Assembly (NCBI RefSeq): GCF_014697075.1
Contig: NZ_JACJRE010000063.1
Coordinates: 1 to 41,000 of the forward strand
From: Tolypothrix sp. FACHB-123
GTDB taxonomy: Bacteria; Cyanobacteriota; Cyanobacteriia; Cyanobacteriales; Nostocaceae
DNA length: 41,000 nucleotides
Reading direction: 5' to 3'
In this document: piece after piece, positions 1 through 8,044 of the stretch
Layout of the letters: each line of letters opens with the position of its first letter
How positions within the stretch are numbered: position 1 is the stretch's first letter
Program-made: the position numbers and the translations under genes
Notes under the pieces: generated by a model
Database searches by the model: none
Seen by the model: the letters and a program-made list of their open reading frames with translations, nothing else
Told to the model about the DNA's origin: nothing

Positions 1-154
1 TGTCAATACATATAAGGCTTTTGGCAAAATAAAGATGCTTTTTTTGTGTTTATATGAGTGCTATAACTAATAATTTGGCATAATAGCTACTGAAGAACCA
101 AAATATTATTAATTTAATAAAATGGATTTAGTCTATTGAATAGTTATTCAAAAC

Positions 155-787
155 TTAAGGAAACCGAGAATGCCAATAAGGATACCAGGAAATCCAAGCA
201 TTTTCTAAAACTTGGTAGGCATTTTCAGAAGATGAATTTTGAACAGGAACAGATAAGTGTGCCCAAAAACACTGTCTATTCAGTACTGGCTCCTGCTGTA
301 AAAATACTGGTAGCAGACGATCTAACCGTAAATCGAAAGTATAACGATTATAGACAAACTGTTCTTTAGTTATAACAGCGGGAGCATAAGGATTGATGCA
401 AGAACGTAAATATGCGCGATTTTTTTCAATTGATAAACTGTATGCGCCTATTTTATTTTTTTCACGGATAATTGCAGCCGTTTTGTTGGCAGAGTTAATT
501 TTGGGATTGTATTGACGAAATAGTTCTTCGTTAGCGCCAAACTCATACTGCATTTCAATTTGTAAGTTAATTTTGTCGCGCTTATATTGGTAAATTCTCC
601 CTCTTAAGTTTGACAGCGGGTAACTAGATTGAAACTGCCATTCTGGTAAAATAACACTTTCAGGAAAACTATAAGTTTTAGCTGTTATTTGGAATTTTCC
701 TGGAGCAAATATAGATTTTAAAAGTACCAATATTACTCCTAAAAAGGTGAGATTTAAAATACAAAAATGCGCTTGTTTCCAGTCCAT
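155..787 (-). CDS. cyanoexosortase A system-associated protein
   Basis: This 210-residue protein has one N-terminal membrane segment (about residues 8-27) followed by a soluble domain without cysteine pairs or enzyme motifs I recognise. It follows the exosortase gene by only 10 bp on the same strand. In cyanobacteria the type A exosortase is commonly followed by a small single-pass protein of about this size, the 'cyanoexosortase A system-associated protein', and size, topology and position fit that family. The role is unknown; it probably assists cleavage or anchoring of PEP-CTERM proteins at the cytoplasmic membrane (inference). The ATG at 787 is used because the hydrophobic segment begins right after it. 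The family assignment rests mainly on context and layout. Confidence 0.75.
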   Translation of the reverse strand: MDWKQAHFCILNLTFLGVILVLLKSIFAPGKFQITAKTYSFPESVILPEWQFQSSYPLSNLRGRIYQYKRDKINLQIEMQYEFGANEELFRQYNPKINSANKTAAIIREKNKIGAYSLSIEKNRAYLRSCINPYAPAVITKEQFVYNRYTFDLRLDRLLPVFLQQEPVLNRQCFWAHLSVPVQNSSSENAYQVLENAWISWYPYWHSRFP

Positions 788-797
788 TATATTAAGA

Positions 798-1679
798 CTA
801 CCTATCTAAACCTTCTAAATATGGCAATTTAGTTTCTGGATTTTCTCGTAAAATTAATAAATAATAAAATAAAGAAGATAGACTGATACCAATCATTGAA
901 AAAATCAGAGAACCCTTACCTGTATGCCAATATTCAAACGCTTGCTGGTTTTGAGCAGCCGTTAAAATTGCCATTAAAGCAACTCTAAATCCATTAATCA
1001 CAAATCCAATCAGCATAAATATCAAAGGCACTATAATTCTTTTTTTTATACCTGCTAGAGGAAAGAGTATTAAAAATACTACTGAAAGCCTTAGCAAACT
1101 AAGGATAGTATCCCAGCCTGAGCAACCACCATAAACATTTATACTTCCTGCAGGCAGTACAATATAAAATCCATGAATAGTTACTCGGTATCCGAAGTAC
1201 CATAATATATAGGTTGCAAATTTGACTGTAAAACTAGTTATATCAATAGCATAACTCAGGAAGAAAAAAGGAATTTGCCAAAAAAATAGTAATATTAATT
1301 CCTGCTTGTACTGTTTTAATCCTTGATAACCAGAAGCCATCAATATTAAACCCAATGCTGAGATTAAAGGCGAAAAACCTAGAAATAAATAACTGGGCGA
1401 TAAGCAAAGTTGAACAAGAGTTATTGTAATTAAAGATAGCCCTAATAAAGTGCAAAAAATATTACTACTTACATTTAATTGAGACCGTTTTTGCCCAATT
1501 AAAAATAATATCGCTAACGAAAATAAAATACTCCAAAGAAATAGGCTCATTCCATGATGAATCGTTAGGCTCAAATGAATAGCAATTAAACCGGATACTA
1601 TTCCTAATACTAACAATTGGTTAAGTTTTAAATTGCTAAATCTTTTAATAAAACTGCGCTCAAGTAATGGAGATTTCAT
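798..1679 (-). CDS. crtA: cyanoexosortase A (PEP-CTERM sorting transpeptidase)
   Basis: This is an integral membrane cysteine transpeptidase of the exosortase/archaeosortase family, 293 residues with about eight hydrophobic segments. The three family catalytic positions are visible: Cys186 in GGCSGWD, Arg232 in NGFRVALMA and His252 in EYWHTGKGS. Exosortases recognise the C-terminal PEP-CTERM signal (PEP motif, hydrophobic helix, basic tail) on secreted proteins and cleave it, probably transferring the protein to another surface partner. A PEP-CTERM protein is encoded directly upstream on the same strand and an accessory protein directly downstream, so the unit looks self-contained. A 10-bp inverted repeat lies 33 bp upstream of the ATG. 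The symbol crtA is the TIGRFAM-style name for cyanobacterial exosortase A and is unrelated to carotenoid crtA. Confidence 0.9.
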   Translation of the reverse strand: MKSPLLERSFIKRFSNLKLNQLLVLGIVSGLIAIHLSLTIHHGMSLFLWSILFSLAILFLIGQKRSQLNVSSNIFCTLLGLSLITITLVQLCLSPSYLFLGFSPLISALGLILMASGYQGLKQYKQELILLFFWQIPFFFLSYAIDITSFTVKFATYILWYFGYRVTIHGFYIVLPAGSINVYGGCSGWDTILSLLRLSVVFLILFPLAGIKKRIIVPLIFMLIGFVINGFRVALMAILTAAQNQQAFEYWHTGKGSLIFSMIGISLSSLFYYLLILRENPETKLPYLEGLDR

Positions 1680-1711
1680 GATTAATATGCTATTCTTATA
1701 TTTAGAATAAG

Positions 1712-1742
1712 GCTAGGTTAAAAATAGCTTAATTAACCTAGC
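1712..1742. promoter_or_regulatory. inverted repeat between PEP-CTERM and exosortase genes
   Basis: Perfect 10-bp arms, GCTAGGTTAA at 1712-1721 and TTAACCTAGC at 1733-1742, enclose an 11-nt AT-rich loop. The site is 33 bp upstream of the exosortase ATG and about 145 bp after the stop of the PEP-CTERM gene. It could be an operator for the exosortase gene or an attenuating hairpin in a shared transcript. It lacks the GC-rich stem and T-run of a classical terminator. The function is inferred only from position. Confidence 0.4.
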
Positions 1743-1887
1743 TATCAAACAAAAATATACTCAACACACCTCACCATTAAATGTTAAGACCGTTAAGATA
1801 TGATCAAGCTCAACCTATTCAGGTAATAGGGTGTTGATGCATCTCAAGGAAATCAAATTTCCAGCAGATATGATTCAGATGTTTGAA

Positions 1888-2508
1888 TCAGATATTTGAA
1901 ACAGGCCGTATCTGTTTCTTCTTGTAGTAAGTCTTACCCAATAAAAATAGAGCACCTAAAGCAACTCCAAGACCCATTATATCCTCCGGCTCTGGAACAC
2001 CATTAACTGTACCGCCAGATTCAGCTAATCTTCCTTGTCCGGCACCCTGAAACTGGATAGCTCCTCCGCTAAAAAGAGTAGCAATATTAGCGTTGGAAAT
2101 ATTACCCTCACCAAGAGTCTTTATTTGAAAACTCGCTCCAGGTGTATTGTTTACTGGATTAGATAAGACCATGGCAAGAACGCGTGCATTACCAGAGAAG
2201 ACAAAAACGCGATCATTTATAGCATTAAAAAATGCTGTTGGAGGTGGAGCCGACGCTGTACTGGTGGAGCCTGTATAGTTAAATCCTGACGTTAAAACGC
2301 TACCAATTGTAGTTTGAATATTCCAGTTTGATATTGTGTTTGTTGCTGTATTGTAGTCAAAGGAGCCTGTTGCTGTACCACCATCAACAAAATTGATGTT
2401 GTTTAATTGTAATGATAGAGCGGAAGCAGGTGTTTGGGTTAAACCTATAGCAATAGGTGCCAATGCCATTGCAGATAACACAAACAATGCATTCAACGGT
2501 TGTTTCAT
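1888..2508 (-). CDS. PEP-CTERM sorting-domain protein
   Basis: This is a secreted 206-residue protein with three visible parts. A signal peptide covers about residues 1-31, ending in a likely ASA-type cleavage site. The body is rich in Asn, Thr, Ser and Gly and contains the VDGGTATGSF stretch common in PEP-CTERM proteins. The C-terminal sorting signal has VPEP at 171-174, a hydrophobic helix at about 178-191 and a basic KKK at 196-198. It is therefore a likely substrate of the exosortase encoded just downstream, which would remove the tail and release or attach the protein outside the cell. No enzymatic domain is visible; the Ser/Thr/Asn-rich composition suggests a surface or matrix protein, possibly glycosylated (inference). 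The start at 2508 gives a complete signal peptide. Confidence 0.9.
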   Translation of the reverse strand: MKQPLNALFVLSAMALAPIAIGLTQTPASALSLQLNNINFVDGGTATGSFDYNTATNTISNWNIQTTIGSVLTSGFNYTGSTSTASAPPPTAFFNAINDRVFVFSGNARVLAMVLSNPVNNTPGASFQIKTLGEGNISNANIATLFSGGAIQFQGAGQGRLAESGGTVNGVPEPEDIMGLGVALGALFLLGKTYYKKKQIRPVSNI

Positions 2509-2950
2509 ATTAAGTAATTTTCTTTACTTAAGTATCATGTTTATTATGCTACAGTGCTGATTTATTTTAGTATTTATTGACCAAAGTTTACAATAAATTT
2601 ATATTAAATTAATAGATATATTACATAACCAAAATTTCTTTGATTACAAAAAAATAATATCATTTTTAAATATCAATAATGAGTGAGAAAATGCGTGATT
2701 TTACGATTATTTTGTTAATTTAAAATCAAAAAATGAATGATATAAAAGAAAATAAAAACCATATTCGAGAATCTTTTTTACAAGGAGAGATTAATTCTTA
2801 ATCTAAAATTAAGTGACGATCAAAAATTAAAAAAATCTAAAATATAGCCATTGGCTAGTGTGGATGTCAATTTTTTTTGCATGAATATACTAGTAGATAC
2901 TGGTACGCTTCCTTCAGAAAATTGTTATTGTGCTGTTGCTATTTTTTTAA
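2509..2950. other. AT-rich intergenic region upstream of the PEP-CTERM gene
   Basis: These 442 bp contain no credible gene. The region must hold the promoter of the PEP-CTERM gene and the 3' end of the acetyltransferase transcript. A short palindrome, TAGCCA-T-TGGCTA at 2845-2857, is followed after 13 nt by a run of eight T at 2871-2878. I could not identify convincing -35/-10 boxes because the whole stretch is AT-rich. Confidence 0.5.
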
Positions 2951-3493
2951 TTAAAAATTCAATCTTTTCTTGATAGGCTGAGCAGGATTACCAGCATAAA
3001 CAATCATTGGATCTAAAGAACGGCCAGTTACTCCACCTAAGGTCAGCACTGCACCCTTACCAACTGTTACTCCTGGGCCAATTACCGATTTGGCTGCAAT
3101 CCAACTACTTTCTTGAATGCAAATTGGCGCAGGAATAAGTTTGAAATCAGAATAATTCCAGTTATGATTGCCAGTGCAGAGATAAACGCCTTGGGATATA
3201 CAAACATGATTCTCAATTACTACAGGTGCAAGGTTATCAATCCAAGTATCTTCCCCAATCCAAGCAAAATCTCCAACAGTTAAGCGCCAGGGAAATTTTA
3301 CTTTAACCCCTGGTTTAATGCGGACTTTTTGACCTATGCTGGCACCAAATCTCCGCAGTATCCAAACTTTCATTGTTGACATGGGAAGCCAATAACTCTC
3401 AACCAAAGGCGACCCGATAAAATACCAGAGAAGTTGTTTCCAGTATGGTGCACCTGGGGTATAAGTACCGACAGTATATTGATCTAGGCGCAT
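2951..3493 (-). CDS. WcaF-like hexapeptide-repeat acetyltransferase
   Basis: This is a putative colanic-acid-type O-acetyltransferase that would add acetyl groups from acetyl-CoA to a sugar of the exported glycan in the cytoplasm. The 180-residue product has the left-handed beta-helix signature: repeated isoleucine/valine-glycine hexapeptides, a CTGNHNW segment with the likely catalytic His, and an end motif YAGNPAQPIKKR typical of the LacA/WcaF family. An upstream in-frame start at 3568 would add 25 residues and overlap the preceding gene, so I use the ATG at 3493. It gives the usual WcaF length of about 180 residues and the expected MRLDQYTVGTY N-terminus. It follows the YdcF-like gene by 22 bp and is the last gene of this small run. 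Confidence 0.85.
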   Translation of the reverse strand: MRLDQYTVGTYTPGAPYWKQLLWYFIGSPLVESYWLPMSTMKVWILRRFGASIGQKVRIKPGVKVKFPWRLTVGDFAWIGEDTWIDNLAPVVIENHVCISQGVYLCTGNHNWNYSDFKLIPAPICIQESSWIAAKSVIGPGVTVGKGAVLTLGGVTGRSLDPMIVYAGNPAQPIKKRLNF

Positions 3494-3515
3494 AATTATA
3501 GATGCAAAGTGAATA

Positions 3516-4079
3516 TTAGAGTTTTGCTCCCGTATAACCTGTGAAAATCCACAATAGGGAACGCGCAATATCTCGCAGAATCCGAAGGCGTGGTTCTTTG
3601 GGTTGATTAGATGTTAGAGGAAGTGGGGTAACGGTGATCCCTTGGCTACCCAAGACGAAAAACGCGATCGCCTTAGCCCTGGGCATGTGATAGTCAGAGG
3701 TAACTAAGAAAAGATGGTGAATCTGGCGTTCTTTAAAATCTGAAACCAAAGTAGTAAAGTTAGTAAGAGTGTCAGTAGCGCGATAGTCCAGGTGAAGCTT
3801 GCTTTTAGGAATACCTGCGGTTTGAAAAATTTTGTATGCGACATCTGGTGGTGACCCTGAAGATACCCAAATTTCCAAAGATGGATACCATTTAGCAAAT
3901 TCAGCTGTGAATTCTTCGCGATCGCGCCAACCACCGAGGGTAAAGATTGCTTGAGGACGAGGGGCTTGCCGAGAGGCTAGCTCTATTCGTAGAGGAATAA
4001 TGCTGCACAATACTAACAGGCAACTTAAGATTGCCAAACAAATAAAACGGCGTGATTTTGCCAATTTAGACTTTTGCAC
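3516..4079 (-). CDS. YdcF/ElyC-like DUF218 membrane protein
   Basis: This 187-residue protein has an N-terminal membrane anchor (about residues 11-31) and a DUF218 (YdcF/SanA/ElyC) domain. Family marks are FTLGG (residues 46-50), ATDTLTN (101-107) and TSDYHMPRA (127-135). Members of the family act in envelope metabolism in E. coli (ElyC, SanA), but the reaction is not settled; cyanobacterial copies often sit in polysaccharide loci, as here. The start codon is GTG at 4079, overlapping the end of the upstream glycosyltransferase by 14 bp, which suggests translational coupling. A more specific role, such as handling a lipid-linked intermediate, would be inference. Confidence 0.8.
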   Translation of the reverse strand: MQKSKLAKSRRFICLAILSCLLVLCSIIPLRIELASRQAPRPQAIFTLGGWRDREEFTAEFAKWYPSLEIWVSSGSPPDVAYKIFQTAGIPKSKLHLDYRATDTLTNFTTLVSDFKERQIHHLFLVTSDYHMPRAKAIAFFVLGSQGITVTPLPLTSNQPKEPRLRILRDIARSLLWIFTGYTGAKL

Positions 4080-5280
4080 TTGAGTCTACAATAAATTCTG
4101 GCAAAAGTTTTCCTTTAATAATCGCACTATAACTAGAGGTCAGGTTTTGAGCGACAGCACTCCAGGAATATCGATTACTTACAAGCGATTTGCCATTTGT
4201 ACCCAATTGCTCTCGTAATTTTGGGTAGGTCAGCAACTGTGCGATCGCAGCAGCTAACGTATCTACTTCTCCTTCAATAATCATACCTGCGGATGATGCT
4301 GTAATTTCTGGTGCAATTTGTACTTCAGGAGTAATAATCACTGGCAATCCCACAGCCATAGCTTCTGCAACAGCTATACCAAAATTTTCGGAGAAGGATG
4401 GCAAAGCAAACATATCTGAGCCTTGTAGTAGCAAATTTTTGTCTTCACCGACAACAAATCCTGGTAGCGATGTCTGAGTTGTCAAACCCAAGGATGATAC
4501 TAAATTAATTAGGTAATTGACATAATTTGCTTCTCCTGAGCCTGCCAAAATTAGGTGAAAGTCATAGTTTTGAGCCTTAAGTTTGCTGAGTGCGTGGAGT
4601 AATAAGTCCGGGCGTTTTTTCTCGTGGAGTCGAGAGAGGAACAATATAATAGGTGTCTCCATAGGTATGCCGTATATATGATGTAGCTTCTGCTTAGCTT
4701 CAGTCAAAGTTGGGGGTATGGGCACACCTAAAGGTAAATTTATTGTTGGAGTCTGAATGCCAAAGTTACGAACATCCTCCACTTCCCCGACTGAGGTGCA
4801 ATGAATAGCAGCTGCTTGATTCAGATTATGCTTCTCAATTAGCAGTGAGTACAAACGCTTTTTCAAGCGACTTTGAGTTAATGCCCAAGGAGCAAGTTGA
4901 CCCATTGTCCTAACTGTATAAGGAACTCCCTGCAATCTGGCGATCGCACCAGCACAAGTAGAAGCATAGGAGAAAAGATAGTGGTTATCTAAAATATCAT
5001 AATCACGAATGTGTTGCCAAAGCCAGTTAGAGAAATCGGCAGAAAATAGGAACTCTTTGATTGGTGGTGAAAACCGAGGCATAAACCAAACTGGTACTCC
5101 CTTATACTCAACTTTCTGATTCAAGGGTACATCTAAAATATCGTCCGGCCCGTTGTCATTAGTTGTGGCAATTTCAGCATCAACTCCAATGGTTCTCAAC
5201 ATCTTGACAAGGTTCAAAGCAACTTCGCTTGGCCCACCACGAACCGGAGAAACTGAAGGAATAACATGTAGAACTTTCAT
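4066..5280 (-). CDS. GT4-family glycosyltransferase
   Basis: This is a retaining GT-B glycosyltransferase of family 4, 404 residues, expected to transfer a sugar from a nucleotide donor to a lipid-linked glycan at the cytoplasmic face. The N-terminal domain has the glycine-rich acceptor-side motif VRGGPSEVAL (about residues 13-22). The C-terminal donor domain has LFLSRLHEKKRPD (213-225) and the E-x7-E pair Glu298/Glu306 in PSFSENFGIAVAEAM. It shares an ATGA overlap (5277-5280) with the upstream GT4 and overlaps the downstream YdcF-like gene by 14 bp, so the three are probably co-translated. Donor and acceptor cannot be read from the sequence. Confidence 0.9.
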   Translation of the reverse strand: MKVLHVIPSVSPVRGGPSEVALNLVKMLRTIGVDAEIATTNDNGPDDILDVPLNQKVEYKGVPVWFMPRFSPPIKEFLFSADFSNWLWQHIRDYDILDNHYLFSYASTCAGAIARLQGVPYTVRTMGQLAPWALTQSRLKKRLYSLLIEKHNLNQAAAIHCTSVGEVEDVRNFGIQTPTINLPLGVPIPPTLTEAKQKLHHIYGIPMETPIILFLSRLHEKKRPDLLLHALSKLKAQNYDFHLILAGSGEANYVNYLINLVSSLGLTTQTSLPGFVVGEDKNLLLQGSDMFALPSFSENFGIAVAEAMAVGLPVIITPEVQIAPEITASSAGMIIEGEVDTLAAAIAQLLTYPKLREQLGTNGKSLVSNRYSWSAVAQNLTSSYSAIIKGKLLPEFIVDSSAKV

Positions 5281-6497
5281 ACTCCACCTTCTAACAGAGA
5301 GTTTTGCATTAAATCAGCAAGAGTTTGGCGAAAGGTTTCAAAACCAAATTTTTCAATCACTTGCTCACGTAAAATTTCAGGTTGATACATGACTGGGTGT
5401 GGATAAATCCTTTGCAATATTTGAATCAGGGTTTTGGAGATCGCCTCTACATCATCGGGATCAACTAAAGCTCCCAGTTCACCATGAGCAAGGGCATCAA
5501 TGGCTCCATCCTGATTGCCTCCTAGGGTGGGTTTGCCACAAGCTAATGCTTCTAGATAAACAATGCCAAACCCCTCACCTTTGCTTGGCATAGCAAAGAC
5601 ATCGCAGAGATTGTAATGATCGCAAAGTTCTTCATCGGCAATAAATCCAGTTAATGTCACACAATCTTGCAGATTCAGTTGAGTAATTAACTGTTGAATC
5701 CGAGTGCGATCGCTTCCCTTACCAACTATCAAATAGTGAACATTAGGAATATGACGCCGAATCTCCGGTAGAGCTAGGAGAATTTGGTCATATCCTTTGT
5801 ATCGTTCTTGAATGTCAAGCCTAGCAACGGTAAGAATTATCGGCTGTTCTGCTTGTAATCCATAACGCTGCAACAGTTTTTCTGGCTTAGGTTTAATGCG
5901 GAACTTACTATCATCGAAGGTATTGGGCAAAAGCGAAATTTTAGCGGGATCAAGATTTTGTTCTTTCAAGAGGCGATCGCGTGTATATTCACTAACTGCC
6001 AAAATGCGATCGGCATGAAACAGAGCAGTTTTTAGCGCCGGGTTTGTGATATTCCAAGCATCTACACCATGAGCAACAGCCCAGTAAGGAATGCCAGTTA
6101 GCTGTTTGAGCAAATAGGCTGCTACCGTAAAATTCAAATGAGAAGAGATAATCAAGCTAGGGCGCTGCCAAAATCCATGCCCTAAAATTTGACTAGCAAA
6201 GGCAAGCGTTCGTAAAGTTTGATTCCACTTTCCTGCAAAGTGAAATTTGGTATTAGGAAATAAATCAAAATTTGATAAACAGCAAGTATCATGTTTTAGA
6301 AATACATCATATTTACTATTAACATATAAATCTTGTAATGCTTCTAAAAGAAACGATGAATAAACTTGAATTCCACCTTTAAATTCAAACATATTAGGAA
6401 ACCATAAATGTAAATGCCGATGTTTCTGATAATTTGAATTTTTATAAACTCCATTTTGTTCGCTTTTTGATGTACTAACAAACTTAAAATTGATCAT
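5277..6497 (-). CDS. GT4-family glycosyltransferase
   Basis: This is a 406-residue GT-B glycosyltransferase. The N-terminal domain has FKGGIQVYSS (about 39-48). The donor domain has TVARLDIQERYKGYD (223-237) and the catalytic pair Glu308/Glu316 in PSKGEGFGIVYLEALACG. About 28 polar residues precede the first beta strand (LHLWFPN). I keep the ATG at 6497 because a ribosome-binding-like GGGAG lies just upstream on the minus strand (CCAGGGAGCATAA then ATG). It appears to be the first gene of the 2951-6497 run, with an inverted repeat 73-95 bp upstream. The sugar specificity is unknown. Confidence 0.9.
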   Translation of the reverse strand: MINFKFVSTSKSEQNGVYKNSNYQKHRHLHLWFPNMFEFKGGIQVYSSFLLEALQDLYVNSKYDVFLKHDTCCLSNFDLFPNTKFHFAGKWNQTLRTLAFASQILGHGFWQRPSLIISSHLNFTVAAYLLKQLTGIPYWAVAHGVDAWNITNPALKTALFHADRILAVSEYTRDRLLKEQNLDPAKISLLPNTFDDSKFRIKPKPEKLLQRYGLQAEQPIILTVARLDIQERYKGYDQILLALPEIRRHIPNVHYLIVGKGSDRTRIQQLITQLNLQDCVTLTGFIADEELCDHYNLCDVFAMPSKGEGFGIVYLEALACGKPTLGGNQDGAIDALAHGELGALVDPDDVEAISKTLIQILQRIYPHPVMYQPEILREQVIEKFGFETFRQTLADLMQNSLLEGGV

Positions 6498-6569
6498 TTA
6501 TGCTCCCTGGCTAATTAATGATGAGATTGATTCTGTTAGTCTAGAATATTGTTGACATGGTAAATTTCC

Positions 6570-6592
6570 ACTCGCATAATTAATATGCGAGT
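6570..6592. promoter_or_regulatory. 23-bp inverted repeat, possible operator
   Basis: Perfect 9-bp arms, ACTCGCATA at 6570-6578 and TATGCGAGT at 6584-6592, flank a 5-bp AT spacer. The arms are less AT-rich than the surrounding DNA and the site is 73-95 bp upstream of the GT4 start at 6497. The compact symmetry resembles a dimeric regulator site more than a terminator, since no T-run follows on either strand. The regulator is unknown. Confidence 0.45.
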
Positions 6593-6819
6593 AAATAAAA
6601 TCCAATTAATAATAATTAGGATATTTAGCTATTAGTTATGCACACCTAAAATAGATCCAATTTCACAGACTCATTTTTTAGTAAGATTAGTTATTAGCAC
6701 GATCATTTATAATTTCAGCAACACAGGTAGATGCACAGACTACTGCAATTTAGCAACCAAAACATTCATTCTTTGTGATTTTTGATTTGATAGACAAACA
6801 CAAAAAACAACAATTTACT

Positions 6820-6849
6820 CTTATTTTTCCTTAAAAAAGGAAAAATAAG
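6820..6849 (-). terminator. hairpin downstream of the 6911-8044 gene
   Basis: Perfect 13-bp arms (CTTATTTTTCCTT at 6820-6832 and its complement at 6837-6849) enclose a 4-nt loop. It begins about 60 bp after the stop of the last gene of the long locus, where a transcript end is expected. The stem is AT-rich and the T-run is interrupted, so it is a weak or atypical intrinsic terminator, or an mRNA 3'-end stabiliser. Confidence 0.45.
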
Positions 6850-6910
6850 CGAATAAATGAGGTTGGATTGTATCTAAATAAGTAAGTTTTTTAGAAGCGT
6901 TTATTTGTGA

Positions 6911-8044
6911 TCATATTTGTATATTTCTTTCCGCGATCGCTTGCCGATAAAGTTCTATATATCTTCTAATCATTTTCTCTGCTGTAAATTTTTGAGAGTT
7001 AGCAAATCCTTTGACTATAGATGTTTCTAGTCTAGGAAGATAGTCAATAATTTTCTCCGCCGCTTGCTCAGGATTATCTGGTTCTATATATATAGCTGCT
7101 TCTCCCCCTATATCATTCATTGGCGGACGATTGGATGTAAATACAGGACAACCACAAGCTTGAGCCTCTATAATAGGCCAACCAAAACCTTCTTGTAGTG
7201 AAGGAAATATTAAAGCAGTAGCAGCAGAATAAAGAGCTTGTAAATCTTCATTTTTAACCTCTACAAGCTCTATTACTTTTTGAGTTAAATTATGGGTTTG
7301 AATAAATTTATGCATATCATTAGTCATGGGTTTGCCTACCATCACCAAATAAAATTCTGATTCTTTTAGCTTAAGCATCAATTGCTCAAAGATAAATAAA
7401 ACTCCCAAGCGATTTTTATACCAATGATTTGCCCCTACATGCATCAGAAAACGACAATCTTGAGGAATTCCTAAAGCTTGCAAGTATTGCTTAACTTCTA
7501 GGGGTTGCATAGGACTATAGGCATAGTTTAAACCCACTGGAATTACAGATATAGCATTTTCTTTCAAAGAACTCAGACGTACTAAATCACTTTTTGTTTG
7601 TTCTGAAACACAAGCAACTTTCTGAGCTTTATTTATACCCCTCACAATCATCTGCTGTAATATTTTACCAGTCCATCCTGTTTTATATTCTGAAAATTCC
7701 CCTAAACCAGAACGAATTGCTAATAAATCATGACAAGTTACAACATGAGGTATGTTCTGCAAATATTTTGTATAAATAGCATTACCATGATCGCATATAT
7801 GGATGACATCAGCCCATGATAATGCTTCATGTAATTTTGGTGGAAAAAAAATTAACTTATCGACGTAACCTAACCATTTGCTCAATACATTTGAGGATTG
7901 ACAAAGACTACCTAACCAGGGAGTTGGGCGAATTACACTTACTTGAATGCCAAACTGGGTTAAGTAATTTATTAACATAGAAGCAAACAGATCCATACTT
8001 TTGATACGATCTGGTTGATAATTGCCTATCAACAGAACCTTCAT
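6911..8044 (-). CDS. GT4-family glycosyltransferase
   Basis: This is a 377-residue GT-B glycosyltransferase. The donor domain shows MHVGANHWYKNR (201-212), the nucleotide-binding region typical of mannosyltransferase-like GT4 members, and Glu285/Glu293 in PSLQEGFGWPIIEAQACG. The start ATG overlaps the stop of the upstream dioxygenase gene (ATGA at 8041-8044), so the two are translationally coupled and probably act on the same glycan. It is the last gene of the long minus-strand locus and is followed by a hairpin. The exact sugar is not predictable. Confidence 0.9.
   Translation of the reverse strand: MKVLLIGNYQPDRIKSMDLFASMLINYLTQFGIQVSVIRPTPWLGSLCQSSNVLSKWLGYVDKLIFFPPKLHEALSWADVIHICDHGNAIYTKYLQNIPHVVTCHDLLAIRSGLGEFSEYKTGWTGKILQQMIVRGINKAQKVACVSEQTKSDLVRLSSLKENAISVIPVGLNYAYSPMQPLEVKQYLQALGIPQDCRFLMHVGANHWYKNRLGVLFIFEQLMLKLKESEFYLVMVGKPMTNDMHKFIQTHNLTQKVIELVEVKNEDLQALYSAATALIFPSLQEGFGWPIIEAQACGCPVFTSNRPPMNDIGGEAAIYIEPDNPEQAAEKIIDYLPRLETSIVKGFANSQKFTAEKMIRRYIELYRQAIAERNIQI

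Larger units (their letters stand above)
6498..6910. other. intergenic region with two inverted repeats
   Basis: This 413-bp AT-rich gap separates the long polysaccharide locus (ending at 6911) from the small run starting at 6497. It holds a 23-bp operator-like inverted repeat at 6570-6592 and a 30-bp hairpin at 6820-6849, both listed separately. No gene is visible. The promoter of the 6497 gene should lie here, but no clear sigma-70 boxes stand out. Confidence 0.55.

Noticed and set aside
136-369. 77-residue plus-strand frame at the left end
   Set aside because: It lies antisense to the exosortase-associated gene, has no family features, and is a shadow of that gene.
3494-3568. Longer N-terminus for the WcaF-like gene
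   Set aside because: The extra 25 residues overlap the YdcF-like gene and fall before the normal family start; the ATG at 3493 fits better.
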